A DNA stretch of 6,251 bases from Candidatus Methanosuratincola petrocarbonis (ex Vanwonterghem et al. 2016) (GCA_001717015.1 MAGV01000065.1:2080-8330); one strand, 5' to 3'. Shown: positions 1 to 5,527, counted from the stretch's first letter. Program-made: numbers and translations. Notes: generated from the letters alone by a model not told the origin.

Positions 1-71
1 CCGCGGGGATTCGAACCCGGGTCTTGGGGCTCCGAAGGCCACCGCCATAATCCGGACTAGGCCACGGGCCC
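1..71 (-). tRNA. tRNA-Arg (anticodon TCG), 3' end cut by window edge
   Basis: Read on the minus strand this folds as a tRNA: 5' acceptor GGGCCCG (71-65), D arm with G18G19-type GG in the loop, a seven-base anticodon loop CTTCGGA (37-31), a five-base variable region and a T loop TTCGAAT. The anticodon TCG lies at 35-33 and reads arginine CGA codons. The visible 3' acceptor bases CGG pair with the last three bases of the 5' acceptor, so the remaining four pairs, the discriminator and CCA lie left of the window. I see no intron. Non-canonical pairs are a T-T at the inner D-stem pair, a T-C inside the anticodon stem (41/27) and a C-C inside the T stem (19/5). Identity is fairly sure; whether the tRNA is fully functional is less so. 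Confidence 0.85.
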
Positions 72-326
72 CTTTAAGGGTTTAAGCCGGGGTAGAATTA
101 AGGGTTGCGGGATCCGATGGAAATCTGCGACCACCCAGAAAAGGGATGGGTTGTGTCCAGAACAGGACATCATTACATAGGAAGTTGAATCGAAAGCGGA
201 AAGCAGTCGCCTAACAATGGCAGATGCGATAGAAGGGCATGCCACAAATCAAGACGCATTTTTTCCGAGATCGGCCGCAATTTTTCGGTCAATCCGGCTA
301 TCAACGATAATTCAATTTTTTTCCGG
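72..326. other. Intergenic stretch without a supportable gene
   Basis: No convincing coding frame is seen on either strand: the frames that are open have no recognisable motifs and one runs into the tRNA. The stretch holds the possible tRNA-Arg promoter, a small hairpin (TGTCC 154-158 with GGACA 165-169) and three T-tracts followed by CCG or CGG at about 257-268, 278-293 and 313-330. The last two are imperfect direct copies of CAATTTTT(TT)(C)CGGTCA. Their role is unknown. Confidence 0.5.
93..100 (-). promoter_or_regulatory. Possible TATA box of tRNA-Arg
   Basis: On the minus strand the AT-rich octamer TTAATTCT is centred about 25 bases upstream of the mature 5' end of tRNA-Arg, the usual archaeal TATA distance for a tRNA transcribed from near its first base. 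The match to a TATA consensus is weak. An alternative AT-rich stretch (about 81-87) is too close to the tRNA. Confidence 0.3.
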
Positions 327-533
327 TCATTTCGAGTTAACACCAATCGCAAAGCCCGCTATTGTAATCAGAGCAGTGATTATCGCGCTCGAGAAGGTCT
401 GGTAATCCTTACCCAGGTAGAGGCCGTACAGCAGAGCCGCCCCCAAAATGCTTACTACGAGGATATACAAGTACAGGACGTTTCGGTCGAGCACAAACAC
501 CGTCAAGACTATCGGAGTCACTGGTTCAGACAA
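327..533 (-). CDS. Small two-helix membrane protein
   Basis: A 68-residue frame starting with TTG. It encodes two hydrophobic stretches, roughly residues 18-40 (ending LLYGLYLG) and 46-65 (ITALITIAGFAIG), joined by a short polar loop KDYQT, so an integral membrane hairpin is likely. I do not recognise a named family. The TTG lies three bases after the TAA of the zinc-ribbon frame (537-695) and in the same frame; a GGAGGGG sequence lies about 12 bases upstream (near 546-552), a rather long spacing. Two explanations fit. It may be a second, translationally coupled gene, or the C-terminal anchor of a single zinc-ribbon membrane protein interrupted by a nonsense codon. Zinc ribbons fused to membrane helices are common in archaea, which makes the second reading attractive. 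An internal GTG at residue 5 is another possible start. Confidence 0.55.
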   Translation of the reverse strand: MSEPVTPIVLTVFVLDRNVLYLYILVVSILGAALLYGLYLGKDYQTFSSAIITALITIAGFAIGVNSK

Positions 534-536
534 TTC

Positions 537-695
537 TTATGCCATCCCCTCCCACTTCAATAGATGACCGTTTCTGCACCACTCGTCCCCAACTTCCACC
601 TTGCAGATAGGGCACCAATAGACCCGTCTTTCAACCTGAAGGAAAAGCCCCATCCCAGGGGCTACTCTACAAGGCTGGCAATAAGCTATTGTCAT
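537..695 (-). CDS. Small zinc-ribbon protein (52 aa)
   Basis: An ATG-started frame of 52 codons ending in TAA (539-537). The protein begins MTIAYCQPC and carries two CxxC knuckles, C6/C9 (CQPC) and C28/C31 (CPIC), 18 residues apart, plus C40 and H44 in EWCRNGH. This is the ligand layout of a small zinc ribbon, with spare ligands that could form or stabilise a second site. No catalytic motif is seen, so binding to nucleic acid or protein is the only role I would infer. There is no clear ribosome binding site before the ATG, so translation may be leaderless. Downstream, after TAA and one GAA codon, the same frame continues into the two-helix membrane protein. It could therefore be the N-terminal half of a 122-residue zinc-ribbon membrane protein. 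The motif makes coding likely; the exact gene boundary is uncertain. Confidence 0.6.
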   Translation of the reverse strand: MTIAYCQPCRVAPGMGLFLQVERRVYWCPICKVEVGDEWCRNGHLLKWEGMA

Positions 696-732
696 GTTAA
701 ATCGAATTGTTCATGCATTTTTGTTATGTGCG

Positions 733-761
733 AATTTTGGTTTAGAACAAAATTTAATATT
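733..761 (+). promoter_or_regulatory. Divergent promoter region with TATA box of aIF1A and 7-bp dyad
   Basis: The sequence TTTAATATT (753-761), preceded by an A-rich BRE-like ACAAAA, is a good archaeal TATA box. It predicts a start of transcription near 783, just ahead of the ribosome binding site of aIF1A. Overlapping its left side is a perfect inverted repeat, AATTTTG (733-739) and CAAAATT (748-754), separated by eight bases. The dyad could be an operator or could simply reflect AT-rich composition. I could not pick out a convincing TATA box for the opposite-strand zinc-ribbon gene in 696-732. Confidence 0.5.
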
Positions 762-796
762 GACTGCCCCATTCTACGATCAAAGAAGGTGCATTA

Positions 797-1096
797 ATGT
801 CGGATAGAGAAGCCCCCTCACGCAGCCTAACGCTGCCATCGGAGGGGGAACTGGTAGGAATCGTCACCCAGCTGCTGGGTTTCGACAGGGTAAAGGTAAA
901 GTGTTCAGACGGGAAGACGAGGATCTGCAGGATCCCTGGAAAGATGAAGAAGAAGATATGGCTCAGGCTCAACGACGTGGTTTTGGTTGCCCCCTGGGAC
1001 TTCCAGTCAGACCAGAAGGGGGACATAGTATGGAGGTACGACCGCGGTGACATGAGAGAGCTGAAGGCCAGGGGATATCTGGACATGCTCGTCTGA
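797..1096 (+). CDS. eif1a: Translation initiation factor aIF1A
   Basis: A 99-residue protein, the usual length for archaeal IF1A. It binds the A-site region of the small ribosomal subunit during initiation and supports initiator tRNA binding and start-codon selection. The OB-fold core is clear: EGELVGIVTQLLGFDRVKV (about 17-35), the signature DGKTRICRIPGKMKKKIW (about 38-55), then LNDVVLVAPWDF and GDIVWRYDRGDM, followed by a short C-terminal helix. The ATG is preceded by AAGGTG (786-791) at good spacing and by a TATA box about 40 bases upstream. It leads the Rio1-Dim2-Top6BA cluster but is separated from Rio1 by 74 bases containing a possible second promoter, so co-transcription is likely but not certain. 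No odd residues were noticed. Confidence 0.96.
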   Translation: MSDREAPSRSLTLPSEGELVGIVTQLLGFDRVKVKCSDGKTRICRIPGKMKKKIWLRLNDVVLVAPWDFQSDQKGDIVWRYDRGDMRELKARGYLDMLV

Positions 1097-1115
1097 CATG
1101 CCACCCAAGCTCTTA

Positions 1116-1129
1116 GAAAGCCTTTTATC
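1116..1129 (+). promoter_or_regulatory. Possible internal promoter before Rio1
   Basis: GAAAGC followed by CTTTTATC (1122-1129) resembles a BRE plus TATA box. It predicts transcription starting near 1150, about 20 bases ahead of the TTG chosen for Rio1 and almost exactly at an out-of-frame ATG (1151). This suggests that Rio1 and the genes behind it can be transcribed independently of aIF1A. Confidence 0.45.
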
Positions 1130-1170
1130 ATTAGCGGCATCAATTATCTAATGGTTTTTAGGCGATATTT

Positions 1171-1953
1171 TTGGGCGAGGATTACGACGCACTTGCGAGA
1201 AGGGAGGAGCTCAGGGTAGACCGGATCAGGTCGAAGAGGACGAAGGACGAGGACCTCTTCAAGACGGTCGAGGAAGTCTTCGACGTAAAGACCGTCATGG
1301 CCCTTTACCAGATGATAAACAACGGACCGATCGACAGGGTCTTCGGCGCAGTCAAGGCAGGGAAGGAATCGAGGATCTACTGGGCCAAGACCAAGTCGGG
1401 CGAAGACCTTGCTGTGAAGATTTACCTGACGTCGTCGATGGAGTTCAAGAAGTCCATAAGGCAGTACATCCAAGGCGACCCGAGGTTCAAGGATAGCAGT
1501 GACTACAGGAAGCTGATCTACACCTGGGCGCAGAAGGAGTTCAAGAACCTGTCCCAAGCCTACGGCGCAGGGGTGAGGGTCCCAAAACCCATCCACGTCT
1601 CCCAGAACATACTCGTGATGGAGTTCATCGGTAAGGAGGGCGAGCCCGCGCCGATGCTTAAGAACCTCAGCGGCGACGGGATCACCAGCAGGATTTACGA
1701 GGACACGATGGGGATGCTCGAGAGGCTTTACAGGGACGCAGGGCTTGTGCACGCGGACCTCAGCGAGTACAACATCATGGTCCACGAAGGGAAGATATAC
1801 TTCATCGACCTCGGCCAGGCAGTGCTGAGGACACACCCCATGGCGGACTTCTTCCTGAGCAGGGACGTTGCAAATCTTATAAGATTCTTTGAGAAGAAGG
1901 GTCTGAACCCACCTGACCCGGAGAGTGTCATAAAATGGCTGAAACGGCAATGA
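1171..1953 (+). CDS. rio1: Rio1-family serine/threonine protein kinase
   Basis: A 260-residue atypical protein kinase/ATPase of the RIO1 family, close in length to the archaeal members. Rio1 acts in late maturation of the small ribosomal subunit, using ATP binding and hydrolysis to release assembly factors. Visible motifs in order are an N-terminal helical segment (about 1-50), the nucleotide loop KAGKES (62-67, equivalent to STGKEA), the ATP-binding lysine K83 in AVKIY, the hinge MEFIGKE, the catalytic loop HADLSEYN with D196 and N201, and the metal-binding IDLGQA with D213. The core is complete. The start is uncertain: the frame is closed upstream by TAG (1159-1161), leaving TTG at 1171 as the only standard start upstream of the kinase core, while an ATG at 1151 is in another frame. 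The stop overlaps the KH gene, which supports co-translation with a ribosome-assembly partner. Confidence 0.95.
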   Translation: MGEDYDALARREELRVDRIRSKRTKDEDLFKTVEEVFDVKTVMALYQMINNGPIDRVFGAVKAGKESRIYWAKTKSGEDLAVKIYLTSSMEFKKSIRQYIQGDPRFKDSSDYRKLIYTWAQKEFKNLSQAYGAGVRVPKPIHVSQNILVMEFIGKEGEPAPMLKNLSGDGITSRIYEDTMGMLERLYRDAGLVHADLSEYNIMVHEGKIYFIDLGQAVLRTHPMADFFLSRDVANLIRFFEKKGLNPPDPESVIKWLKRQ

Positions 1954-2600
1954 GCAGGATATACATGAAGATACCCGTCGAGAGGACAGGGGTCCTCATA
2001 GGGGAGAGCGGCGGTACGAAGGCAGAGGTTGAGAGGGGCACGGGCACGAAGATCACCGTGGACGGGAAGAGCGGCGAGGTGGTTATCGAGGCGGAGGCGG
2101 GCAAGGGCGACCCCTCCGGGATCCTCAAGGCGAGGGACATAATCACAGCGATCGGTAGGGGCTTCAGCCCGCAGCGCGCTTTCAGGCTCTTCACAGACGG
2201 GCAGATCATCGAGGTCATCGATCTTAAGGAAGCCCTGGGGGACTCGAGGAACCAGCTCCTCAGGGTCAAGGGCAGGATCATAGGCGAGAAAGGAAAGACC
2301 AGGAGGATCATAGAGAAGCTCACGGGCACTGCGGTCTCCGTCTACGGCCACACAGTCTCTGTGATCGGGGAGTACGACGAGATACTCGTGGCGAAGGAGG
2401 CGGTAGCCATGCTCGTGAAGGGTGCGATGCACGGTGCGGTCTATAAGTACCTGAACAGCGCACACCTAGAGCTCAAGAAGAAGAGGCTCTCGCTCTGGGA
2501 GGAGAGACCGGAGCTCAAGGAGGGGTTCGAGAAGGGGGAGGACGAGACCGCGGAAGGGGATCAGGTAGGAGGAGAAGGAGAAGGTTTGAAGGGAGGCTGA
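1935..2600 (+). CDS. Dim2/Pno1-like KH-domain RNA-binding protein
   Basis: A 221-residue protein with two KH domains, matching the archaeal homologue of Dim2/Pno1, which binds near the 3' end of pre-16S rRNA and works with Nob1 and Rio1 in late small-subunit maturation. KH1 begins at about residue 8 (IYMKIPVERTGVLIGESGG) with the GxxG loop at G23-G26. KH2 has GRIIGEKGKTRR with the GxxG loop at G117-G120, followed by the helix region ending MHGAVYKYLN. The last 35 or so residues are a charged, Glu/Gly-rich tail likely to be disordered. The ATG at 1935 has GGAGAG upstream and overlaps Rio1 by 19 bases. A second ATG at 1950 overlaps the Rio1 stop as ATGA and would also give a complete KH1. Its position directly behind Rio1 supports the assignment. 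Confidence 0.92.
   Translation: MAETAMSRIYMKIPVERTGVLIGESGGTKAEVERGTGTKITVDGKSGEVVIEAEAGKGDPSGILKARDIITAIGRGFSPQRAFRLFTDGQIIEVIDLKEALGDSRNQLLRVKGRIIGEKGKTRRIIEKLTGTAVSVYGHTVSVIGEYDEILVAKEAVAMLVKGAMHGAVYKYLNSAHLELKKKRLSLWEERPELKEGFEKGEDETAEGDQVGGEGEGLKGG
2591..2597 (+). promoter_or_regulatory. Ribosome binding site fixing the GTG start of Top6B
   Basis: The sequence GGGAGG (2591-2596) sits seven bases before the GTG at 2604 and overlaps the last codons of the KH gene. There is no ATG near this point, so it supports the GTG as the true start and indicates translational coupling across the three-base gap. Confidence 0.6.
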
Positions 2601-2603
2601 GGG

Positions 2604-4148
2604 GTGTCTAGGGAGAAGTTCCAGTCGATCTCTGCGGCTGATTTCTTCTACAGGAACAGGGAGATAGCTGGCTTCGACAACCCCGTCAGGGCGACCTACA
2701 CGATAATCAGGGAGCTCGTCGAGAACGCGCTGGACGCCTGCGAGCAGTACAGCATCCCGCCCGACGTGAGGACCAAGCTGATCGACGAAGGGAATTCCAT
2801 CTACAGGATTAGGGTTGAGGACAATGGTATCGGCGTGCCCTACGACCAGGTCCCGTACGCCTTCGGGCAGATTCTCTTTGGCTCGAAGTACATGCTAAGG
2901 CAGAGCAGGGGCATCTTCGGGCTCGGGGGCAAGATGGCCGTACTCTATGGGCAGATAACCGCCCACAGCTCGGTCAAGGTCCTATCCAGCACAGGGGGGT
3001 TTGAGAAGTACTTCTACGAGCTCAACATAAACGTCCAAGAGAACAAGCCGATCATAAGGAGAAAGGAAGTGACCCCTAACCCAGGCAGGTGGCGCGGCAC
3101 AATAATAGAGTTCAGCTTCGAGGGGGACTACATAAGGGCCAAGCCGAAGGTCGTCGAGTACTTCCGCCAGACATCGATCCTACTCCCCTACGCGAACATA
3201 CTCTTCATCGACCCGGACGGCGCGCTCTACAGGTTCGACAAGATAACCGAGGAGATGCCGAAGCCCGCGGAGACGGTCAAGCCGCACCCGTACGGTGTCG
3301 ACCTCGAGATCGTCCACAGGATGATAAACGCGACGAGGAGCAGCACGATGGTCGACTTCCTCGTGAACAACTTCCACAGGGTCGGTGCAGCAACTGCGAT
3401 GAACTTCCTCAAGGAGGCGAAGATAAGCCAGAACGCCAACCCCAGGACGCTGGACTCGAAGGACCTCCTCAGGCTAGTCAACAAGATGAAGGATTACGAC
3501 GGCTTCCAGCCACCGGATGCCCAGTGCCTTTCTCCCATAGGCGAGGAGCTCCTTAAGAAGGGCATCATCAGGGAGTTCAGGCCTGAGTACGTGGCGGTCA
3601 CCCAGAGGGGGGCATCGGCCTACGCAGGGTACCCGTTCATAGTGGAGGCGGCGATAGCGTACGGAGGGGACATCCCCATAACCCCGCCGGACGAGATGCT
3701 GGTCTTCAGGTTCGCGAACAAGATCCCGCTCCTGTACGACCTCCACAGCGACGTGACGATGAAGGTCATCAAGAAGATCAACTGGCAGAGGTACAGGCTG
3801 GACCTCAGCTCGATGCCCCTGGCATTCTTCGTGCACATATGCGCGACGAAGGTCCCCTACAAGACGGTCGGGAAGGAGTACATAGCGGACAGGCCGGAGG
3901 TCGAGTACGAGATCGAGTGGGCGCTCAAGACTTGCGCGAGGGATGTCAGGAACCACCTCGCCAAGAAGGAGAAGGCAGACATCGTCCAGCGGAGGCTCTC
4001 CGTCTTCGAGAAGTACCTGCCGATGATAGCCCAGTTCTCGACTGAGCTGGCAGGGAACGGGAAGCCCCCGGACTACGAGAAGGTGCTGAGGAGGGTGCAG
4101 GCACATGCTAAGGAAGTCGAACAGAGAAGTCTTGTCGAAGCTGAGTGA
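2604..4148 (+). CDS. top6B: DNA topoisomerase VI subunit B (ATPase)
   Basis: The 514-residue ATPase subunit of the type IIB topoisomerase, which dimerises on ATP binding and drives DNA strand passage by Top6A. The GHKL domain shows the N box with E37 and N41 (RELVENALDA), the G1 box DNGIG (73-77) and the G2 box RGIFGLGGK (102-110). A helix-two-turn-helix region follows PHPYGVD (about 228-300, with FLVNNFHRVG), and then the transducer domain with LVFRFANKIPLLYD and VPYKTVGKE. K424 in the GKE sequence aligns, from memory of the Sulfolobus protein, with the switch lysine that contacts the ATP gamma-phosphate. The C-terminal tail (about 435-514) is helical and charged. The start is GTG with a strong upstream GGGAGG. 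The 3' end overlaps Top6A by 44 bases. It is full length, with no missing key residue seen. Confidence 0.98.
   Translation: MSREKFQSISAADFFYRNREIAGFDNPVRATYTIIRELVENALDACEQYSIPPDVRTKLIDEGNSIYRIRVEDNGIGVPYDQVPYAFGQILFGSKYMLRQSRGIFGLGGKMAVLYGQITAHSSVKVLSSTGGFEKYFYELNINVQENKPIIRRKEVTPNPGRWRGTIIEFSFEGDYIRAKPKVVEYFRQTSILLPYANILFIDPDGALYRFDKITEEMPKPAETVKPHPYGVDLEIVHRMINATRSSTMVDFLVNNFHRVGAATAMNFLKEAKISQNANPRTLDSKDLLRLVNKMKDYDGFQPPDAQCLSPIGEELLKKGIIREFRPEYVAVTQRGASAYAGYPFIVEAAIAYGGDIPITPPDEMLVFRFANKIPLLYDLHSDVTMKVIKKINWQRYRLDLSSMPLAFFVHICATKVPYKTVGKEYIADRPEVEYEIEWALKTCARDVRNHLAKKEKADIVQRRLSVFEKYLPMIAQFSTELAGNGKPPDYEKVLRRVQAHAKEVEQRSLVEAE
4090..4097 (+). promoter_or_regulatory. Ribosome binding site of Top6A inside top6B
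   Basis: GGAGGGTG lies within the coding region of top6B, seven bases before ATG 4105. It is the best-placed ribosome binding site here and argues that the 44-base overlap between the two subunits is real rather than an over-extended start. Confidence 0.6.
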
Positions 4149-5181
4149 GCTCGGGAACGAGATCTATGCCGAGATCGAGCGGGGAGAGTTCCCCAGGATA
4201 AGGATACCCAGCAGGACGACCTCGAACATCGTCTTCGACGAGGAGCTCGGTCAGTTCGTCCTCGGCAACCAGAGGTCCCTCAGGTCCGCGGCGAACATCA
4301 AGCAGATCAGGTCGCTCACGCAGCTCCTTTGGGTGGCTTCGTTCGCAAAGAGGCTCGTATCTGAGGAGAAGAGCAGCACCCTCAGGGACCTCTACTACCA
4401 TTCGCTGAACTACGGGATAAGGTTCAGGGATCAGACCGAGTCGGACGACACCGTGACGGATCTGGAGACGTTGCTTGGTGAGCCCCGGGAGGGTTTCAAC
4501 ATCTTCCCGAAGGAGAGGTCCGCCATCTTCGGCGATCTGGAGATAGAGTACACGACGCCCGAAACCCACAAGGGGAGGAGGGTGAACCTCGGGTCCAACC
4601 CGGACGGGGTCATGGTCGGGCTCTCCGTCGCGCAGGCGGACTTCCTCTCGTGCAAGGCGGACAAGGTCTTCGTGATCGAGAAGAATGCTGTCTTCAGGAG
4701 GTTCATCGAGGAACGGGTGTATGACAAGTTCAATGCAATCCTGATAGACACAGCCGGGCAGGCGCCGAGGCTCGCCAGGCTGCTGATCAGGCGGCTCAAC
4801 CAGGAGCTCGGGCTCCCCGTGTACCTGCTCACGGACGCGGATCCATGGGGGATGCACATAGCGATGGTAATCATCAGGGGGTCGGCGAACGCTGCGCACC
4901 TCAGGGAGCTCACGACTGTGAAGGCGAAGTGGGTCGGGCTCTGGGCGACGGACATCAAGAGGTTCAGCCTACCGTCTTTCCCGCTCACGAAACTGGACGA
5001 GGAGAGGATCAGGCTGCTCGAGGAGGACATGAGGTACAGGGACTTTGAGTGGCAGAGCGAGCTCCAGGAGTTCAAGAAGACGAAGAGGAGGGCTGAGCTC
5101 GAGGCGTTCAGCGCACACGGGCTCACCGCGATCGTCGACAAGTACCTGCCCAAGAAGCTTAAGATGATAGAGGAGAGCTGA
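4105..5181 (+). CDS. top6A: DNA topoisomerase VI subunit A (Spo11-like)
   Basis: The 358-residue DNA-cleaving subunit, related to Spo11; it makes the transient double-strand break through a 5'-phosphotyrosyl bond. The winged-helix part contains IPSRTTSNIVFDEELG and the catalytic motif STLRDLYYHS, where Y97/Y98 is the tyrosine pair that holds the nucleophile. The Toprim domain shows the acidic E192 in VFVIEKN and the DxD pair D244/D246 in LLTDADPWG, which bind the divalent metal. GQAPRLARLL (about 218-227) lies between them. The length is near that of other archaeal Top6A proteins and all expected catalytic residues are present. The ATG at 4105 overlaps top6B by 44 bases but has a strong ribosome binding site, so the two subunits are probably made by coupled translation. 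The gene ends the housekeeping cluster. Confidence 0.98.
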   Translation: MLRKSNREVLSKLSELGNEIYAEIERGEFPRIRIPSRTTSNIVFDEELGQFVLGNQRSLRSAANIKQIRSLTQLLWVASFAKRLVSEEKSSTLRDLYYHSLNYGIRFRDQTESDDTVTDLETLLGEPREGFNIFPKERSAIFGDLEIEYTTPETHKGRRVNLGSNPDGVMVGLSVAQADFLSCKADKVFVIEKNAVFRRFIEERVYDKFNAILIDTAGQAPRLARLLIRRLNQELGLPVYLLTDADPWGMHIAMVIIRGSANAAHLRELTTVKAKWVGLWATDIKRFSLPSFPLTKLDEERIRLLEEDMRYRDFEWQSELQEFKKTKRRAELEAFSAHGLTAIVDKYLPKKLKMIEES

Positions 5182-5459
5182 AGAAGAGAACCAAGGTAGC
5201 CCTTCCGGACTGCTATGTTATCGCGACAGCCAAGGCTTACGGCGGAATCCCCCTCTTCAGGAAAGTGGAACCGGAGATGGAACCTTTTGAAGAGTACCTG
5301 AAGGGAATCGGAGTCCAGTTTTTGGATACGAGGGATGGGCGTTGGCTTAAAGGTTGGTTTAGAAAGAAGGCTGCTTACGAAAAAATGACCGGCTCAGAGA
5401 AAGGCACAACAAAAAACATTAATATCGAGTCCTATTGCTCATCTATAGAGCCGCGGTAG
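5178..5459 (+). pseudogene. 5'-truncated PIN-domain (VapC-like) remnant
   Basis: Immediately behind top6A, in a different frame and overlapping its stop, an open frame encodes KVALPDCYVIATAKAYGG (from about 5193), then PLFRKVEPEME and GIGVQFLD (to about 5327). This resembles the C-terminal half of PIN-domain ribonucleases of the VapC type, where an aspartate in a xDxxxxATA helix is one of the metal ligands. The N-terminal half, with the other acidic ligands, is absent: upstream the frame is closed by TAA (5160-5162) inside top6A. The only later starts, such as GTG 5265, would leave no domain. After about 5340 the frame continues through sequence unlike a PIN domain, through the promoter of tRNA-Asn, and stops inside that tRNA. 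I therefore read it as a decayed fragment. No antitoxin partner is seen. The family call rests on motif memory and is moderately sure. Confidence 0.55.
5419..5426 (+). promoter_or_regulatory. TATA box of tRNA-Asn
   Basis: TTAATATC, preceded by a run of A (5411-5416) that fits a BRE, is centred about 27 bases upstream of the mature 5' end of tRNA-Asn. The same TTAATAT core occurs in the aIF1A promoter. It lies inside the decayed PIN frame. Confidence 0.55.
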
Positions 5460-5526
5460 CTCAGCTCGGTAGAGCGACGGGCTGTTAACCCGTTGGTCGA
5501 AGGTTCGAGTCCTTCCCGCGGCGCCA
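5450..5526 (+). tRNA. tRNA-Asn (anticodon GTT), CCA encoded
   Basis: A complete cloverleaf without intron. The acceptor GCCGCGG pairs perfectly with CCGCGGC, the D arm is GCTC/GAGC, the anticodon stem ACGGG/CCCGT encloses CTGTTAA with GTT at 5484-5486, the variable region has five bases, and the T arm GAAGG/CCTTC encloses TTCGAGT. The discriminator is G (5523) and the genome encodes the 3' CCA (5524-5526). All stems are fully paired, in contrast to the tRNA-Arg at the left edge. A TATA box sits at the expected distance upstream. Confidence 0.97.
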
Positions 5527-5527
5527 A

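Noticed and set aside
154..169. Small hairpin TGTCC-GGACA as an intrinsic terminator or operator
   Set aside because: Only five pairs, no T-tract directly after it, and no gene it would serve.
57..245. A 62-codon minus-strand frame next to the tRNA-Arg
   Set aside because: It runs into the tRNA gene and lacks motifs or a ribosome binding site.
564..797. A 77-codon plus-strand frame before aIF1A
   Set aside because: Lies opposite the zinc-ribbon frame, which has a clear cysteine pattern, and crosses the aIF1A promoter.
1144..1950. A 268-codon open frame on the minus strand, opposite Rio1
   Set aside because: It mirrors the Rio1 frame in GC-rich, AGG-biased sequence, has no recognisable motif, and is poor in the features of a folded protein. 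Rio1 is certain on the other strand.
1728..2465. A 245-codon minus-strand frame opposite the Rio1/KH junction
   Set aside because: Spans two certain plus-strand genes and shows no domain; an antisense shadow.
3089..3556. A 155-codon plus-strand frame inside top6B
   Set aside because: Out-of-frame reading of top6B with highly charged, motif-free sequence and no start signal.
4108..4899. Long minus-strand frames opposite top6A (263 and 240 codons)
   Set aside because: Two competing frames over one certain gene, with Arg/Pro/Leu-rich low-complexity translations typical of antisense shadows.
5159..5183. Possible C/D-box RNA at the end of top6A (GATGATA with a downstream CTGA)
   Set aside because: The C box does not match RTGATGA, the boxes are too close for a standard archaeal C/D RNA, and the bases are explained by top6A codons.
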